A stretch of DNA of 18,153 bases from CAZBBB01 sp964490005 (lineage in GTDB: Bacteria > Planctomycetota > B15-G4): NCBI GenBank assembly GCA_964490005.1, contig CAZBBB010000062.1, positions 1 through 18,153 of the forward strand. Direction: 5' to 3'. This document shows, piece after piece, positions 8,532 through 18,153 of this stretch. Both the position numbers and the translations under genes were made by a program. The notes below the pieces were generated by a model. The model was given only the letters and a program-made list of their open reading frames with translations. It ran no database searches and had not been told where the DNA came from. Every line of letters begins with the position of its first letter. Position 1 is the first letter of the stretch.

Positions 8532-10274
8532 TCAGTTCCAGGAGGCGCGCATCTGCGCGATCTCGTCGGCGGTGAATCCCAGCCGCGTCGCGAGGCTCTC
8601 GAGCGTGAAACCCATGTAGTGCGACTCCTGGAGCTGCAGCCAGATCTGCGGGTTGGACGCGATCGAGCCCCAGATGCGCTCCTCGAGGCTCGGAGCGGTG
8701 AAGGGGCTCCATGCGGCGTCGAGCGGTGAGGACGGGAGCGGCGTCGACGCAGCCATCTCTGCAAGCGCGTTCGTCGTCACGCCACTCGATGCGCCGACCG
8801 GCAGCGCGGTCGGGTTGGTGAACACCATCGTCGTCGTGTTCGTGGGTTGCACCTTGCGGCTCCCCGGGTCGAAGACCCAGCCGCGGAACTGCACCTCCAG
8901 CTCGCCGCCCGGCGGCACGAAGGAGGGCACCGTCGTCGTGTGACTGCCCACGTTGTCGGGCCCCGCGATGCTGCCCGTGATCAGCGCGCCCTTCGCCCAG
9001 CGCGGCAGGATGCCCGGCAGTCCCGCGAGGCCGCTGCCGCGCTGCACCTGCGCCTGCACCGCGAACAACTGGCCCGGCTCGCCTCCCACTTCGAACGTGA
9101 ACGGCGTCCCCGGCGTGCCGTAGCCGTACGTCGCCAGCACCGGCGGCTCGGCGTGCCAGACGATCAGGAAGTTGCCGCCGGTCGCCCCATGCGCCGCCAT
9201 GCGCGAGCCGTCGCCGCTCACGGGCTGCGGATAGAACGAGATTCCGTTGGGGTTCAGACCGTCGATAGGCTCCGGTGGGCCGCCTGCCCAGGCAAAGCGT
9301 GCGAACGATCCACCGCTGGGATTGTCCGCCTGAATGGTCGTGAAGATGAACTCACCGTTGCGCGAGATGGTCACGACTGACGCACCACCCCAATCGTGTA
9401 TCTGCCGGAAATCCGTTCCATCTCCGTTGACTGCCCATGCACCACCCGTGCCACCCCCGACACCTATTGCGACGCGCGAAGCGTCCGCCGAAGCGCTCAC
9501 GATGGAGATGTTCATCGGCGCCGGCGTGAGCTTGACGGCCTGCATCGTCGCGAGGTCCATCACCCAAGCGTGCTTGCTGAAGGCCGGCCCCGCGGTGAAG
9601 GCGAACTTGCTCCCGTCGCCGCTGATCAGGCCGCCACCGGCCGACCAGACCGCCGCATCGAGGAAGGGCACGGCGTTGCTGCCGTCGGGATCGGCGAGGT
9701 GATACCAGTAGCTGTTCGTCTCCGGCACCCAACCCGCGAACGCCAGCATCCCGTCATCGCTGTACGACAGATTGCCGACCACCTTGCCGTTGAAGGTGAA
9801 CTCGTTCACCTCCCCCGTCTCGACGTTCACGATGTAGTTGTACCAGGGCCCGATCGCGTTGCAGAAGTCGAAGGACTGATTGTGCGGCCACATGAACGTG
9901 AGCCACTTCCCGTCGCCCGACAGTCTCAGTTGGTAGATGGCCGTGCGCATCGTGAGCGGAGCAGACGTGGGATTGGGCTCGAACGCCTTGAGCACCGAGA
10001 ATGGCACGATCGTGCGAAAGCCGGTGCCATCGGTACGCATCATGCACAGCGCCGGCGAACTGTAGGGGCAGAACACGGCCGTCTGTGCACAGACGAATCC
10101 GATCTGTTCACCGTCTGCAGTCATGGCCTTGAAGAACCCGCCGAGGCCGCCGGTGAGCGGGATTCCGCAAGGAAGGGTCAGAAAGTCTCCGACGTGAGAG
10201 TGAACCTGCCCTTCGACAGGACTCGTCGCAGCCAGCAACACGACGGCGATGACGACAAGCAAGGAAGTCCTCAT
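8532..10274 (-). CDS. Secreted TolB-like beta-propeller protein
   Basis: 580 residues starting with a Sec signal peptide (basic MR, hydrophobic LLVVIAVVLLAA, small residues before about residue 23). From residue 50 to 375 there are at least six repeats of the PD40/TolB blade type, with cores such as LRLSGDGKWLTF, LSYSDDGMLAF, GLISGDGSKFAF, VTISRNGEFIF and PVSGDGSRMAA, giving a beta-propeller. Five Cys lie in residues 36-138 and may form disulfides. Residues 380-490 look like a beta-sandwich domain, followed by a Ser/Thr/Pro linker and a helical C-terminus. No catalytic residues are recognised; a periplasmic or surface binding role is likely. Its start overlaps the 167-residue gene upstream as ATGA. 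The GC content is clearly lower than its neighbours (35 of 60 G+C at 9361-9420 versus 42 of 60 at 12001-12060, counted by hand). Confidence 0.82.
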   Translation of the reverse strand: MRTSLLVVIAVVLLAATSPVEGQVHSHVGDFLTLPCGIPLTGGLGGFFKAMTADGEQIGFVCAQTAVFCPYSSPALCMMRTDGTGFRTIVPFSVLKAFEPNPTSAPLTMRTAIYQLRLSGDGKWLTFMWPHNQSFDFCNAIGPWYNYIVNVETGEVNEFTFNGKVVGNLSYSDDGMLAFAGWVPETNSYWYHLADPDGSNAVPFLDAAVWSAGGGLISGDGSKFAFTAGPAFSKHAWVMDLATMQAVKLTPAPMNISIVSASADASRVAIGVGGGTGGAWAVNGDGTDFRQIHDWGGASVVTISRNGEFIFTTIQADNPSGGSFARFAWAGGPPEPIDGLNPNGISFYPQPVSGDGSRMAAHGATGGNFLIVWHAEPPVLATYGYGTPGTPFTFEVGGEPGQLFAVQAQVQRGSGLAGLPGILPRWAKGALITGSIAGPDNVGSHTTTVPSFVPPGGELEVQFRGWVFDPGSRKVQPTNTTTMVFTNPTALPVGASSGVTTNALAEMAASTPLPSSPLDAAWSPFTAPSLEERIWGSIASNPQIWLQLQESHYMGFTLESLATRLGFTADEIAQMRASWN

Positions 10275-10774
10275 GGCAGTTCCTCGATCAACACGAGGCG
10301 ATCCTGCGGGTCGTCGATGTACTTCACGCCGCTCAGCGCCGTGATGAAGACCACGTTGCGCGAGCCGCTCGCGGGCCAGCCGATGAAGGTGCCGTCGGCC
10401 TGACGCACTTCGAGCCCTGCCACCTGGTAGGGCTCATCCAAAATGCCCGACACCGGGTGCCAGCCCTGCTCCAGCGTCAGCGTGCGCAGCCATTGAGGCG
10501 AACCCATGCCATCCACGGCAAGCACCGTCACAGCGCCGACCGTGCGTGCGTGGTCGGGATTCTCGGGCTGCGTCCGCCCCGTCGTGCCGATGTACAGCCG
10601 CGTCTTGGAGTGCCCGAAGAACGGATTGCGGACCAAAGCCATGCGCGTGCGCGCCGTCGGGTCGAGCTGGTCTTCACCCGGGTAGAACGTGCCGATGTCC
10701 TTCAGCGGCGCGCCGCTCGCACGCGTCTTGCCGATCGTGGGCACCAGCGGGTCCAGGCTCTCCGTCAGCGGCAT
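10271..10774 (-). CDS. Hypothetical protein, possible 3' fragment of a propeller-like protein
   Basis: I do not recognise this 167-residue protein. It has no signal peptide or membrane segment and is mostly predicted beta with turns (TRLYIGTTGR, GAVTVLAVDG, NVVFITALSGVKYIDD, DRLVLIEELP). The C-terminal part reads like the last blades of a beta-propeller. ATG at 10774 is the only start after an in-frame TGA at 10816-10814; AGGAGG lies 15 bases upstream, a longer spacing than usual. It overlaps the secreted propeller gene by 4 bases (ATGA), which supports expression as a pair, and shares its lower GC content. It could instead be a remnant of a longer secreted protein whose 5' part was lost near the adjacent inverted repeat. 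Confidence 0.55.
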   Translation of the reverse strand: MPLTESLDPLVPTIGKTRASGAPLKDIGTFYPGEDQLDPTARTRMALVRNPFFGHSKTRLYIGTTGRTQPENPDHARTVGAVTVLAVDGMGSPQWLRTLTLEQGWHPVSGILDEPYQVAGLEVRQADGTFIGWPASGSRNVVFITALSGVKYIDDPQDRLVLIEELP

Positions 10775-10896
10775 GCTCGGGATCGTACGCCTCCTCGCGA
10801 ATCTCGGGGCGTGTCACATCGCTCATCTGCCGACGAGGCGCTCGCCTGTCGCACCGGGCGCCACGCATCCCGTCGCGCACGCCCCCGACGCATCCA

Positions 10897-10971
10897 GGCG
10901 GGGTGCTGCGGGGGTCTCCGAGCGGCAGCCTTTCGGGGGGCGGAGCGAGGAGACCCCCGCAGCACCCCGCC
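10897..10971. repeat. Perfect 23-bp inverted repeat downstream of ileS
   Basis: The left arm 10897-10919 (beginning GGCGGGGTGCTGCG) and right arm 10949-10971 are perfectly complementary over 23 bases, with a 29-base spacer. It starts 34 bases after the ileS stop and lies upstream of the 167-residue gene on the same strand, in a 230-base noncoding gap. No T-tract follows on either strand, so it is not a standard intrinsic terminator. It may be a dispersed palindromic (REP/MITE-like) element, a 3' end processing or stability stem for ileS mRNA, or both. Confidence 0.8.
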
Positions 10972-11004
10972 ACGCGCCGGCCGTGCCGCCGTCCGCGAGG
11001 CGCC

Positions 11005-14316
<3,312 letters not shown>

Positions 14317-14321
14317 GCCGC

Positions 14322-15341
14322 TCAGCTCCAGCGATGGCCGGCGATGCGCTCGCCGATGCTCAGGGCGACCTCCATCGCGCGCAGGCCGTCGGTGGCGGGC
14401 ACGCCGGCCGGCCCCGGCTCGCCGCGCACCGCGGCCACGAAGGCCGACAGCTCGGACTCGAGCGGGTTGGCCTCGTCCATGTCGATCTCGCGCAGGTCCA
14501 TCAGGCCCTGCTGCAGGAACTCCTTGAAGCTGGCCTTGGGCGCGATCGTCGCCGCCGAGGCGGACGAGAGCGAGCCGAGGTCGAAGCCCTCGGCCTTGCG
14601 CACCACGAAGGCGCGGCGCGTGCCGAAGTCCATGCTCACGAAGGTGTCGTCGCCGAAGACGCGCGTGCGGCGCAGCGGCTCGAAGGACACGCGGCTGGCC
14701 GTGATGTTCGCCACGCAGCCGTTCTCGAAGCTCAGGCGCGCGTTGGCGATGTCGACGTGCGAGCCGAGCACGCGGCTGCCGACGGCGTCGACCGACTTCA
14801 GCGGCGACCCGGCGAGCTGCAGCACGATGTCGATGTCGTGGATCATCAGGTCCATCACGACCGAGACGTCGAGCGCGCGGAAGGTGAAGGGCGCCAGGCG
14901 GTGGGCCTCGATGAAGCGCGGCTCGACGTCGAGTTCGCGCAGCACCGAGAGCGCGGGGTTGAAGCGCTCGACGTGCCCCACCTGCAGCACCAGGCCGCGG
15001 TCGGCGGCGAGGGCCGCCATCGCGCGCGCCTCGTCGAGCGTCGCGGCCATGGGCTTCTCGACGAGCACGTGCAGGCCGCGCTCGAGCAGCGGCAGGACGA
15101 CCGGAGCGTGCAGGCTCGTCGGCACCGCGACCGAGACGGCGCGCACCTCGGAGGGCAGCTCCTCGATCGAGGCCAGCGCCGGCACGCCGAGCGGCTCGGC
15201 CACGGCGCGCGCCTGCTCGGCCCGCGCGTCGACGACGGCGACCAGGCGCGCCCCGGGCAGCCCGGCCATGAGGCGCGCGTGGTGGCGGCCGAGATGGCCC
15301 ACGCCGACGACGGCCACCGGCAGGCGCTCAGCGCTGCCCAC
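14322..15341 (-). CDS. Gfo/Idh/MocA-family oxidoreductase, GnnA-like by context
   Basis: 339 residues: an N-terminal Rossmann fold with GVGHLG (13-18), the family motif EKP at 95-97 (LVEKPMAATLDEA), GHVERFNP (122-129), and the C-terminal alpha/beta domain with DLMIHDIDIVL near 164-174 carrying the likely catalytic His168/Asp171. This pattern fits nucleotide-sugar 3-dehydrogenases such as GnnA, which oxidises UDP-GlcNAc at C3 before transamination by GnnB to give UDP-GlcNAc3N, the precursor of amide-linked lipid A; WlbA-type UDP-GlcNAc-uronate dehydrogenase is an alternative. It starts at GTG 15341 and overlaps lpxA by 14 bases; gnnA lies next to lpxA in Acidithiobacillus ferrooxidans. No GnnB-like aminotransferase is in this window, so the function stays an inference. 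Confidence 0.85.
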   Translation of the reverse strand: MGSAERLPVAVVGVGHLGRHHARLMAGLPGARLVAVVDARAEQARAVAEPLGVPALASIEELPSEVRAVSVAVPTSLHAPVVLPLLERGLHVLVEKPMAATLDEARAMAALAADRGLVLQVGHVERFNPALSVLRELDVEPRFIEAHRLAPFTFRALDVSVVMDLMIHDIDIVLQLAGSPLKSVDAVGSRVLGSHVDIANARLSFENGCVANITASRVSFEPLRRTRVFGDDTFVSMDFGTRRAFVVRKAEGFDLGSLSSASAATIAPKASFKEFLQQGLMDLREIDMDEANPLESELSAFVAAVRGEPGPAGVPATDGLRAMEVALSIGERIAGHRWS

Positions 15342-16128
15342 GCAGGCTCTCCCGGAAGCGGCCGAAGCGGCCGGCCTCCTTGCGCATCAGGAACTCGGCC
15401 AGCTCGCGCACCATCGGCGAGTCGTCGTTGATCAGGTTGTGGGCCTCCTCCACGACCGAGCGGCCGAGGCGGAAGATCGAGCGGTAGACGTGCTTGATCT
15501 CGTCGACGTCGGCCTGCGCGATGCCCGAGCGCGACATGCCGACCTCGTTGACCATGCGCACTTCGGCCGGGTCGCCGGCCACCTTGCAGAAGGGCGGCAC
15601 GTCCTGCACGACGCGCGAGGCGGCGCCGACGTAGGCCAGCCGCCCGATGGTCGTGAACTGGTTCACGCCGACGAAACCCGACAGCACGGCCCCGTCGCCG
15701 ATGTGCACGTGCCCCGCGAGCAGCACGCAGTTGGTCAGGATGATGCCGTCGCCGAGCACGCAGTCGTGGCCGACGTGACTGCCGGCCATGAGCATGTTGC
15801 GGCTGCCGATGCGCGTGACGAGGTCCTCCTTGGGCGTGCCGCGGTTCATCGAGACGAACTCGCGGATCACGTTGTCGTCGCCGATCTCGATGCGGCTCTC
15901 GACGTCCATGTGCTTGAGGTCCTGCGGGGCCGTGCCGACGGTGACGTGGCTCGTGAGCACGTTGCGCGCGCCGAGCCGCGCCCCGCTCGCCAACAGGCAG
16001 TGCGGCCCGATGCGCGTGCCGGGCCCGACCATCACGCCCGACTCGATGACCGTCCAGGGGCCGACCTCGACCGAGGGGTCGAGTTCGGCGCGCGCGTCGA
16101 CCACGGCGGTGGCGTGGATCTTCGTCAT
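15328..16128 (-). CDS. lpxA: UDP-N-acetylglucosamine O-acyltransferase
   Basis: 266 residues (E. coli 262). A left-handed beta-helix of hexapeptide repeats fills residues 1-190, followed by a helical C-terminus. It transfers a 3-hydroxyacyl chain from ACP to position 3 of UDP-GlcNAc (or to the 3-amine if UDP-GlcNAc3N is supplied), the first step of lipid A synthesis in the cytoplasm. The catalytic His is H121 in SHVGHDC, with H118 and H140 conserved. QDLK (69-72) matches the E. coli substrate-binding lysine region. Compared with E. coli from memory, H160 corresponds to N156 and the acyl-ruler G173 to A169. ATG 16128 overlaps the fused lpxC-fabZ stop as ATGA. Confidence 0.94.
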   Translation of the reverse strand: MTKIHATAVVDARAELDPSVEVGPWTVIESGVMVGPGTRIGPHCLLASGARLGARNVLTSHVTVGTAPQDLKHMDVESRIEIGDDNVIREFVSMNRGTPKEDLVTRIGSRNMLMAGSHVGHDCVLGDGIILTNCVLLAGHVHIGDGAVLSGFVGVNQFTTIGRLAYVGAASRVVQDVPPFCKVAGDPAEVRMVNEVGMSRSGIAQADVDEIKHVYRSIFRLGRSVVEEAHNLINDDSPMVRELAEFLMRKEAGRFGRFRESLRGQR

Positions 16129-17432
16129 CCCGCCTCCACCAGCGTGAAGGTCATCTGGGCCTCGGCCGCGACGTGCTCGTTGACCTTCGCCACCGCATCG
16201 ACCCTGCCCATCGTGTCGCGCACTTTCACCGCCTCGACCTCGAGCCGCAACTGGTCGCCGGGCACGACCGAGCGCCGCAGCTTGACCTTGTCGATCGCCC
16301 AGAGGACCGGCAGCTTACCCGTGTACTCCATGCGGCGCAGCAGGAGCGTTCCGGCGAGCTGCGCGAGCGCCTCGAGGATCAGCACGCCGGGCATGATCGG
16401 CTGCCCGGGGAAGTGCCCGGTGAAGAAGGGCTCGTTGACCGTCACGTTCTTGATGCCGACCGCGCGCCGGTAGCCCTCGAGCTCGAGCACCCGGTCGACG
16501 AGCAGGAAGGGATAGCGGTGCGGGAGCAGCTGCGCGATCTCGCGCGCGTCCATGGCGCCGCTGCGGGCGGCCCGGCCCGCGGTCTCCTGGCCCTCGAGTT
16601 CGGCGTTCAGGCGCCGCACGAGCTCGTGGTGCGCGCGGTGGCCCGACTTGACGGCCACGACGCGCGCCTGCAGGTCGGCCCCGAGCAGGGCCAGGTCGCC
16701 GAGCAGGTCGAGCAGCTTGTGCCGCGCCGGCTCGTCGGGGAAGCGCAGCTCGCCCTCGACCGGCCGGCCGTCGCGACCGAGGATCACGGTGTTGGCCGCG
16801 TCGGCGCCGCGCCCGAGACCCGCCGCGCGCAGCGCGTCGATCTCGGACGCGAACACGAAGGTGCGCGCCGGCGCGATGCGCTCGAGCAGCTCGGGCGAGG
16901 GCACGCGCGCCTCGACGTACTGCGGAGCCAGCCCCTGGCCCGTGTAGTCGAGCGTGTAGGACAGCGCCAGTCCGGGCTGGGCCGACGGGAAGGCCGTGAG
17001 CGAGGCGCCGTCGATCTCGACCGCGACCGGGCGCTCGAGCACGAGCGTGCGCCGCGGCTCCTTCTGGTCGGCGATGCCCGCGCGTGCCAGCGCCTCGAAC
17101 CACGGCCGCGCGCTGCCGTCGAGGCCGGGCAGCTCGGGTCCGGCGACTTCGATCTCGAGGTTGTCGATCTGCAGGGCCGCGAGCGCGGCGAGCAGGTGCT
17201 CGACGGTGTGGATCTCGACCTCGCCGCGCCGCAGCACCGTGCGGCGCTCGCCCTCGCCGAGCGCGGCGATCGTCGCCGGCACGGCCTCGGCGTCGGCCAG
17301 GTCGCTGCGCAGGAAGAGCAGCCCCGTGCCCGGGCGCGCGGGCCGCAGCCGCACGCGCGCCGCCTGGCCCTCGTGCAGGCCGGTGCCCGAGAGTTCGACC
17401 GGGGAGCGCAGGGTCCGCTGATTACGCGCCAT
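16125..17432 (-). CDS. lpxC/fabZ: LpxC-FabZ fusion: UDP-3-O-acyl-GlcNAc deacetylase / 3-hydroxyacyl-ACP dehydratase
   Basis: 435 residues in two enzymes. Residues 1-280 are LpxC, the zinc deacetylase committing step of lipid A synthesis: zinc ligands H79 (HTVEHL), H238 and D242 (RHKLLDLLGD), general base E78, and H265 (SGHRAHHE), numbering identical to E. coli. A short linker follows, then residues 292-435 are FabZ, a hot-dog fold dehydratase with LLPHRYPFLLVDR, catalytic H340 (GHFPGQPIMPG) and E354. All catalytic residues are present in both halves. FabZ uses the same 3-hydroxyacyl-ACP pool that feeds LpxA and LpxD, so the fusion ties membrane lipid and lipid A synthesis. Such fusions are known in Bacteroidetes/Chlorobi and some PVC-group bacteria. 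It overlaps lpxD by 11 bases and lpxA by 4. Confidence 0.96.
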   Translation of the reverse strand: MARNQRTLRSPVELSGTGLHEGQAARVRLRPARPGTGLLFLRSDLADAEAVPATIAALGEGERRTVLRRGEVEIHTVEHLLAALAALQIDNLEIEVAGPELPGLDGSARPWFEALARAGIADQKEPRRTLVLERPVAVEIDGASLTAFPSAQPGLALSYTLDYTGQGLAPQYVEARVPSPELLERIAPARTFVFASEIDALRAAGLGRGADAANTVILGRDGRPVEGELRFPDEPARHKLLDLLGDLALLGADLQARVVAVKSGHRAHHELVRRLNAELEGQETAGRAARSGAMDAREIAQLLPHRYPFLLVDRVLELEGYRRAVGIKNVTVNEPFFTGHFPGQPIMPGVLILEALAQLAGTLLLRRMEYTGKLPVLWAIDKVKLRRSVVPGDQLRLEVEAVKVRDTMGRVDAVAKVNEHVAAEAQMTFTLVEAG

Positions 17433-18153
17433 GGGGCTCCCGCCGCGACTCGAGCGCGCGCAGGCGGCGCAGCGCCTCGGGCAGGCGCGCGAGGGCCGCG
17501 CTCTGCCGCGCCCACTCGGGCTGCTCGCGCGCCGGGCTGCCGACGACGTAGCTGCCGGGCGGCAGCGGCTGCGTGACGAAGGTCATGCCGCCGATGCGGC
17601 TGCCGGCGCCGACCGTGATGTGGCCGACGACGCCGCTGTTGCCCCCCATGAGCACGCGGTCCTCGAGCACGGCGCTGCCGGCGAACACCGACATGGCCGC
17701 GATGGCGCAGTGCTCGCCGATGCGCACGTTGTGCCCGACGTGGACGTGGTCGTCGATCTTGGTGCCCGCGCCGATGCGCGTCGTGCCGAAGCGCGCCCGG
17801 TCGACCGTGCTGTGCGCGCCGATCTCGACGTCGTCGCCGATCTCGACGGTGCCGACCTGCGGCACCTTGAGGTGGCGGCCCGCGGCGTCCTGCCGGTAGC
17901 CGAAGCCGTCGGCGCCCAGCACGGCCCCGGCGTGCAGCACGCAGCGCGCTCCGACCACGCAGCGGTCGGCGACGACGACGTGCGGATGCAGCACCGTGTC
18001 GGCGCCGATCCGCGCTCCGGCGCCGACGTGCGCGCCGTGGGCCAGGACCGCGCGCGGGCCGATGCGCGCGCCCCGGCCGACCCACGCGCCCGGACCGATC
18101 GCGGCGTCGGCCGCGATCTCGGCCTCGGGCTGCACGTGCGCGGACGGATCGAT
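17422..18153 (-). CDS. lpxD: UDP-3-O-acylglucosamine N-acyltransferase (3' part; 5' end beyond window)
   Basis: 243 residues are visible and the frame is open to the window edge; a GTG at 18135 is in frame but the helix repeat (IDPSAH) already runs upstream of it, so the true start and the N-terminal uridine-binding domain (about 100 residues in E. coli) lie outside. The visible part is a hexapeptide-repeat beta-helix with LpxD marks: GADGFGY, the VPQVGTVEIGDDVEIGAHSTVDRA segment, and HVGHNV carrying the catalytic His (H239 in E. coli), then a C-terminal helix (ALARLPEALRRLRALE). It adds the N-linked 3-hydroxyacyl chain after LpxC. The stop TAA lies inside the start of lpxC-fabZ (11-base overlap). 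Confidence 0.93.
   Translation of the reverse strand: MDPSAHVQPEAEIAADAAIGPGAWVGRGARIGPRAVLAHGAHVGAGARIGADTVLHPHVVVADRCVVGARCVLHAGAVLGADGFGYRQDAAGRHLKVPQVGTVEIGDDVEIGAHSTVDRARFGTTRIGAGTKIDDHVHVGHNVRIGEHCAIAAMSVFAGSAVLEDRVLMGGNSGVVGHITVGAGSRIGGMTFVTQPLPPGSYVVGSPAREQPEWARQSAALARLPEALRRLRALESRREPHGA

Noticed and set aside
10775..11004. Short open frames in the ileS-downstream gap as small genes
   Set aside because: They are built largely from the inverted repeat and its flanks, with no ribosome binding site or recognisable protein; the gap is best read as noncoding.

Overview
The window is a GC-rich bacterial chromosome segment, with densely packed genes, short or overlapping gene boundaries and frequent GTG starts. 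Lipid A genes show a Gram-negative-type (diderm) outer membrane. The fused LpxC-FabZ enzyme, a type 2 isoleucyl-tRNA synthetase and a large secreted beta-propeller protein with a planctomycete-like C-terminal domain suggest Planctomycetota or a related PVC/deep-branching lineage. That placement is an inference from gene content, not a phylogeny.

Left part (1-4440): the 5' end of a Tat-exported protein runs off the left edge. Upstream of it, overlapping by ATGA, is an NAD-dependent epimerase/dehydratase. Then come tRNA-Glu(UUC), a metallophosphoesterase, and a divergently read 746-residue thioredoxin-domain lipoprotein of the YyaL/SPATA20 family. A tRNA-Lys(UUU) lies next to the translation cluster.

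Middle (4441-7337): the widely conserved cluster rpsB-tsf-pyrH-frr is read on the minus strand with tight spacing (ribosomal protein S2, EF-Ts, UMP kinase, ribosome recycling factor). The rpsB leader holds a hairpin that overlaps its likely ribosome binding site. Divergent from rpsB is a diguanylate cyclase with a receiver-like N-terminal domain that lacks the usual phospho-acceptor.

Accessory island (8483-11004): two minus-strand genes of visibly lower GC encode a secreted TolB-like beta-propeller protein and a 167-residue orphan. Related GC-rich sequences in the same orientation lie on both sides, and the right one is part of a perfect 23-bp inverted repeat.

Right part (11005-18153): a run of minus-strand genes encodes lpxD (cut by the window edge), an lpxC-fabZ fusion, lpxA, a Gfo/Idh/MocA oxidoreductase placed like gnnA, and ileS. 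The first four overlap one another, and ileS follows after 5 bases. LpxA, LpxC and LpxD are early steps of lipid A synthesis, FabZ links to fatty-acid elongation, and the oxidoreductase may supply the 3-amino sugar variant. The most striking single observation is in ileS: the class I signature HIGH is replaced by GLHH (the GXHH arrangement), which has been linked to extreme mupirocin resistance in IleS2 enzymes.
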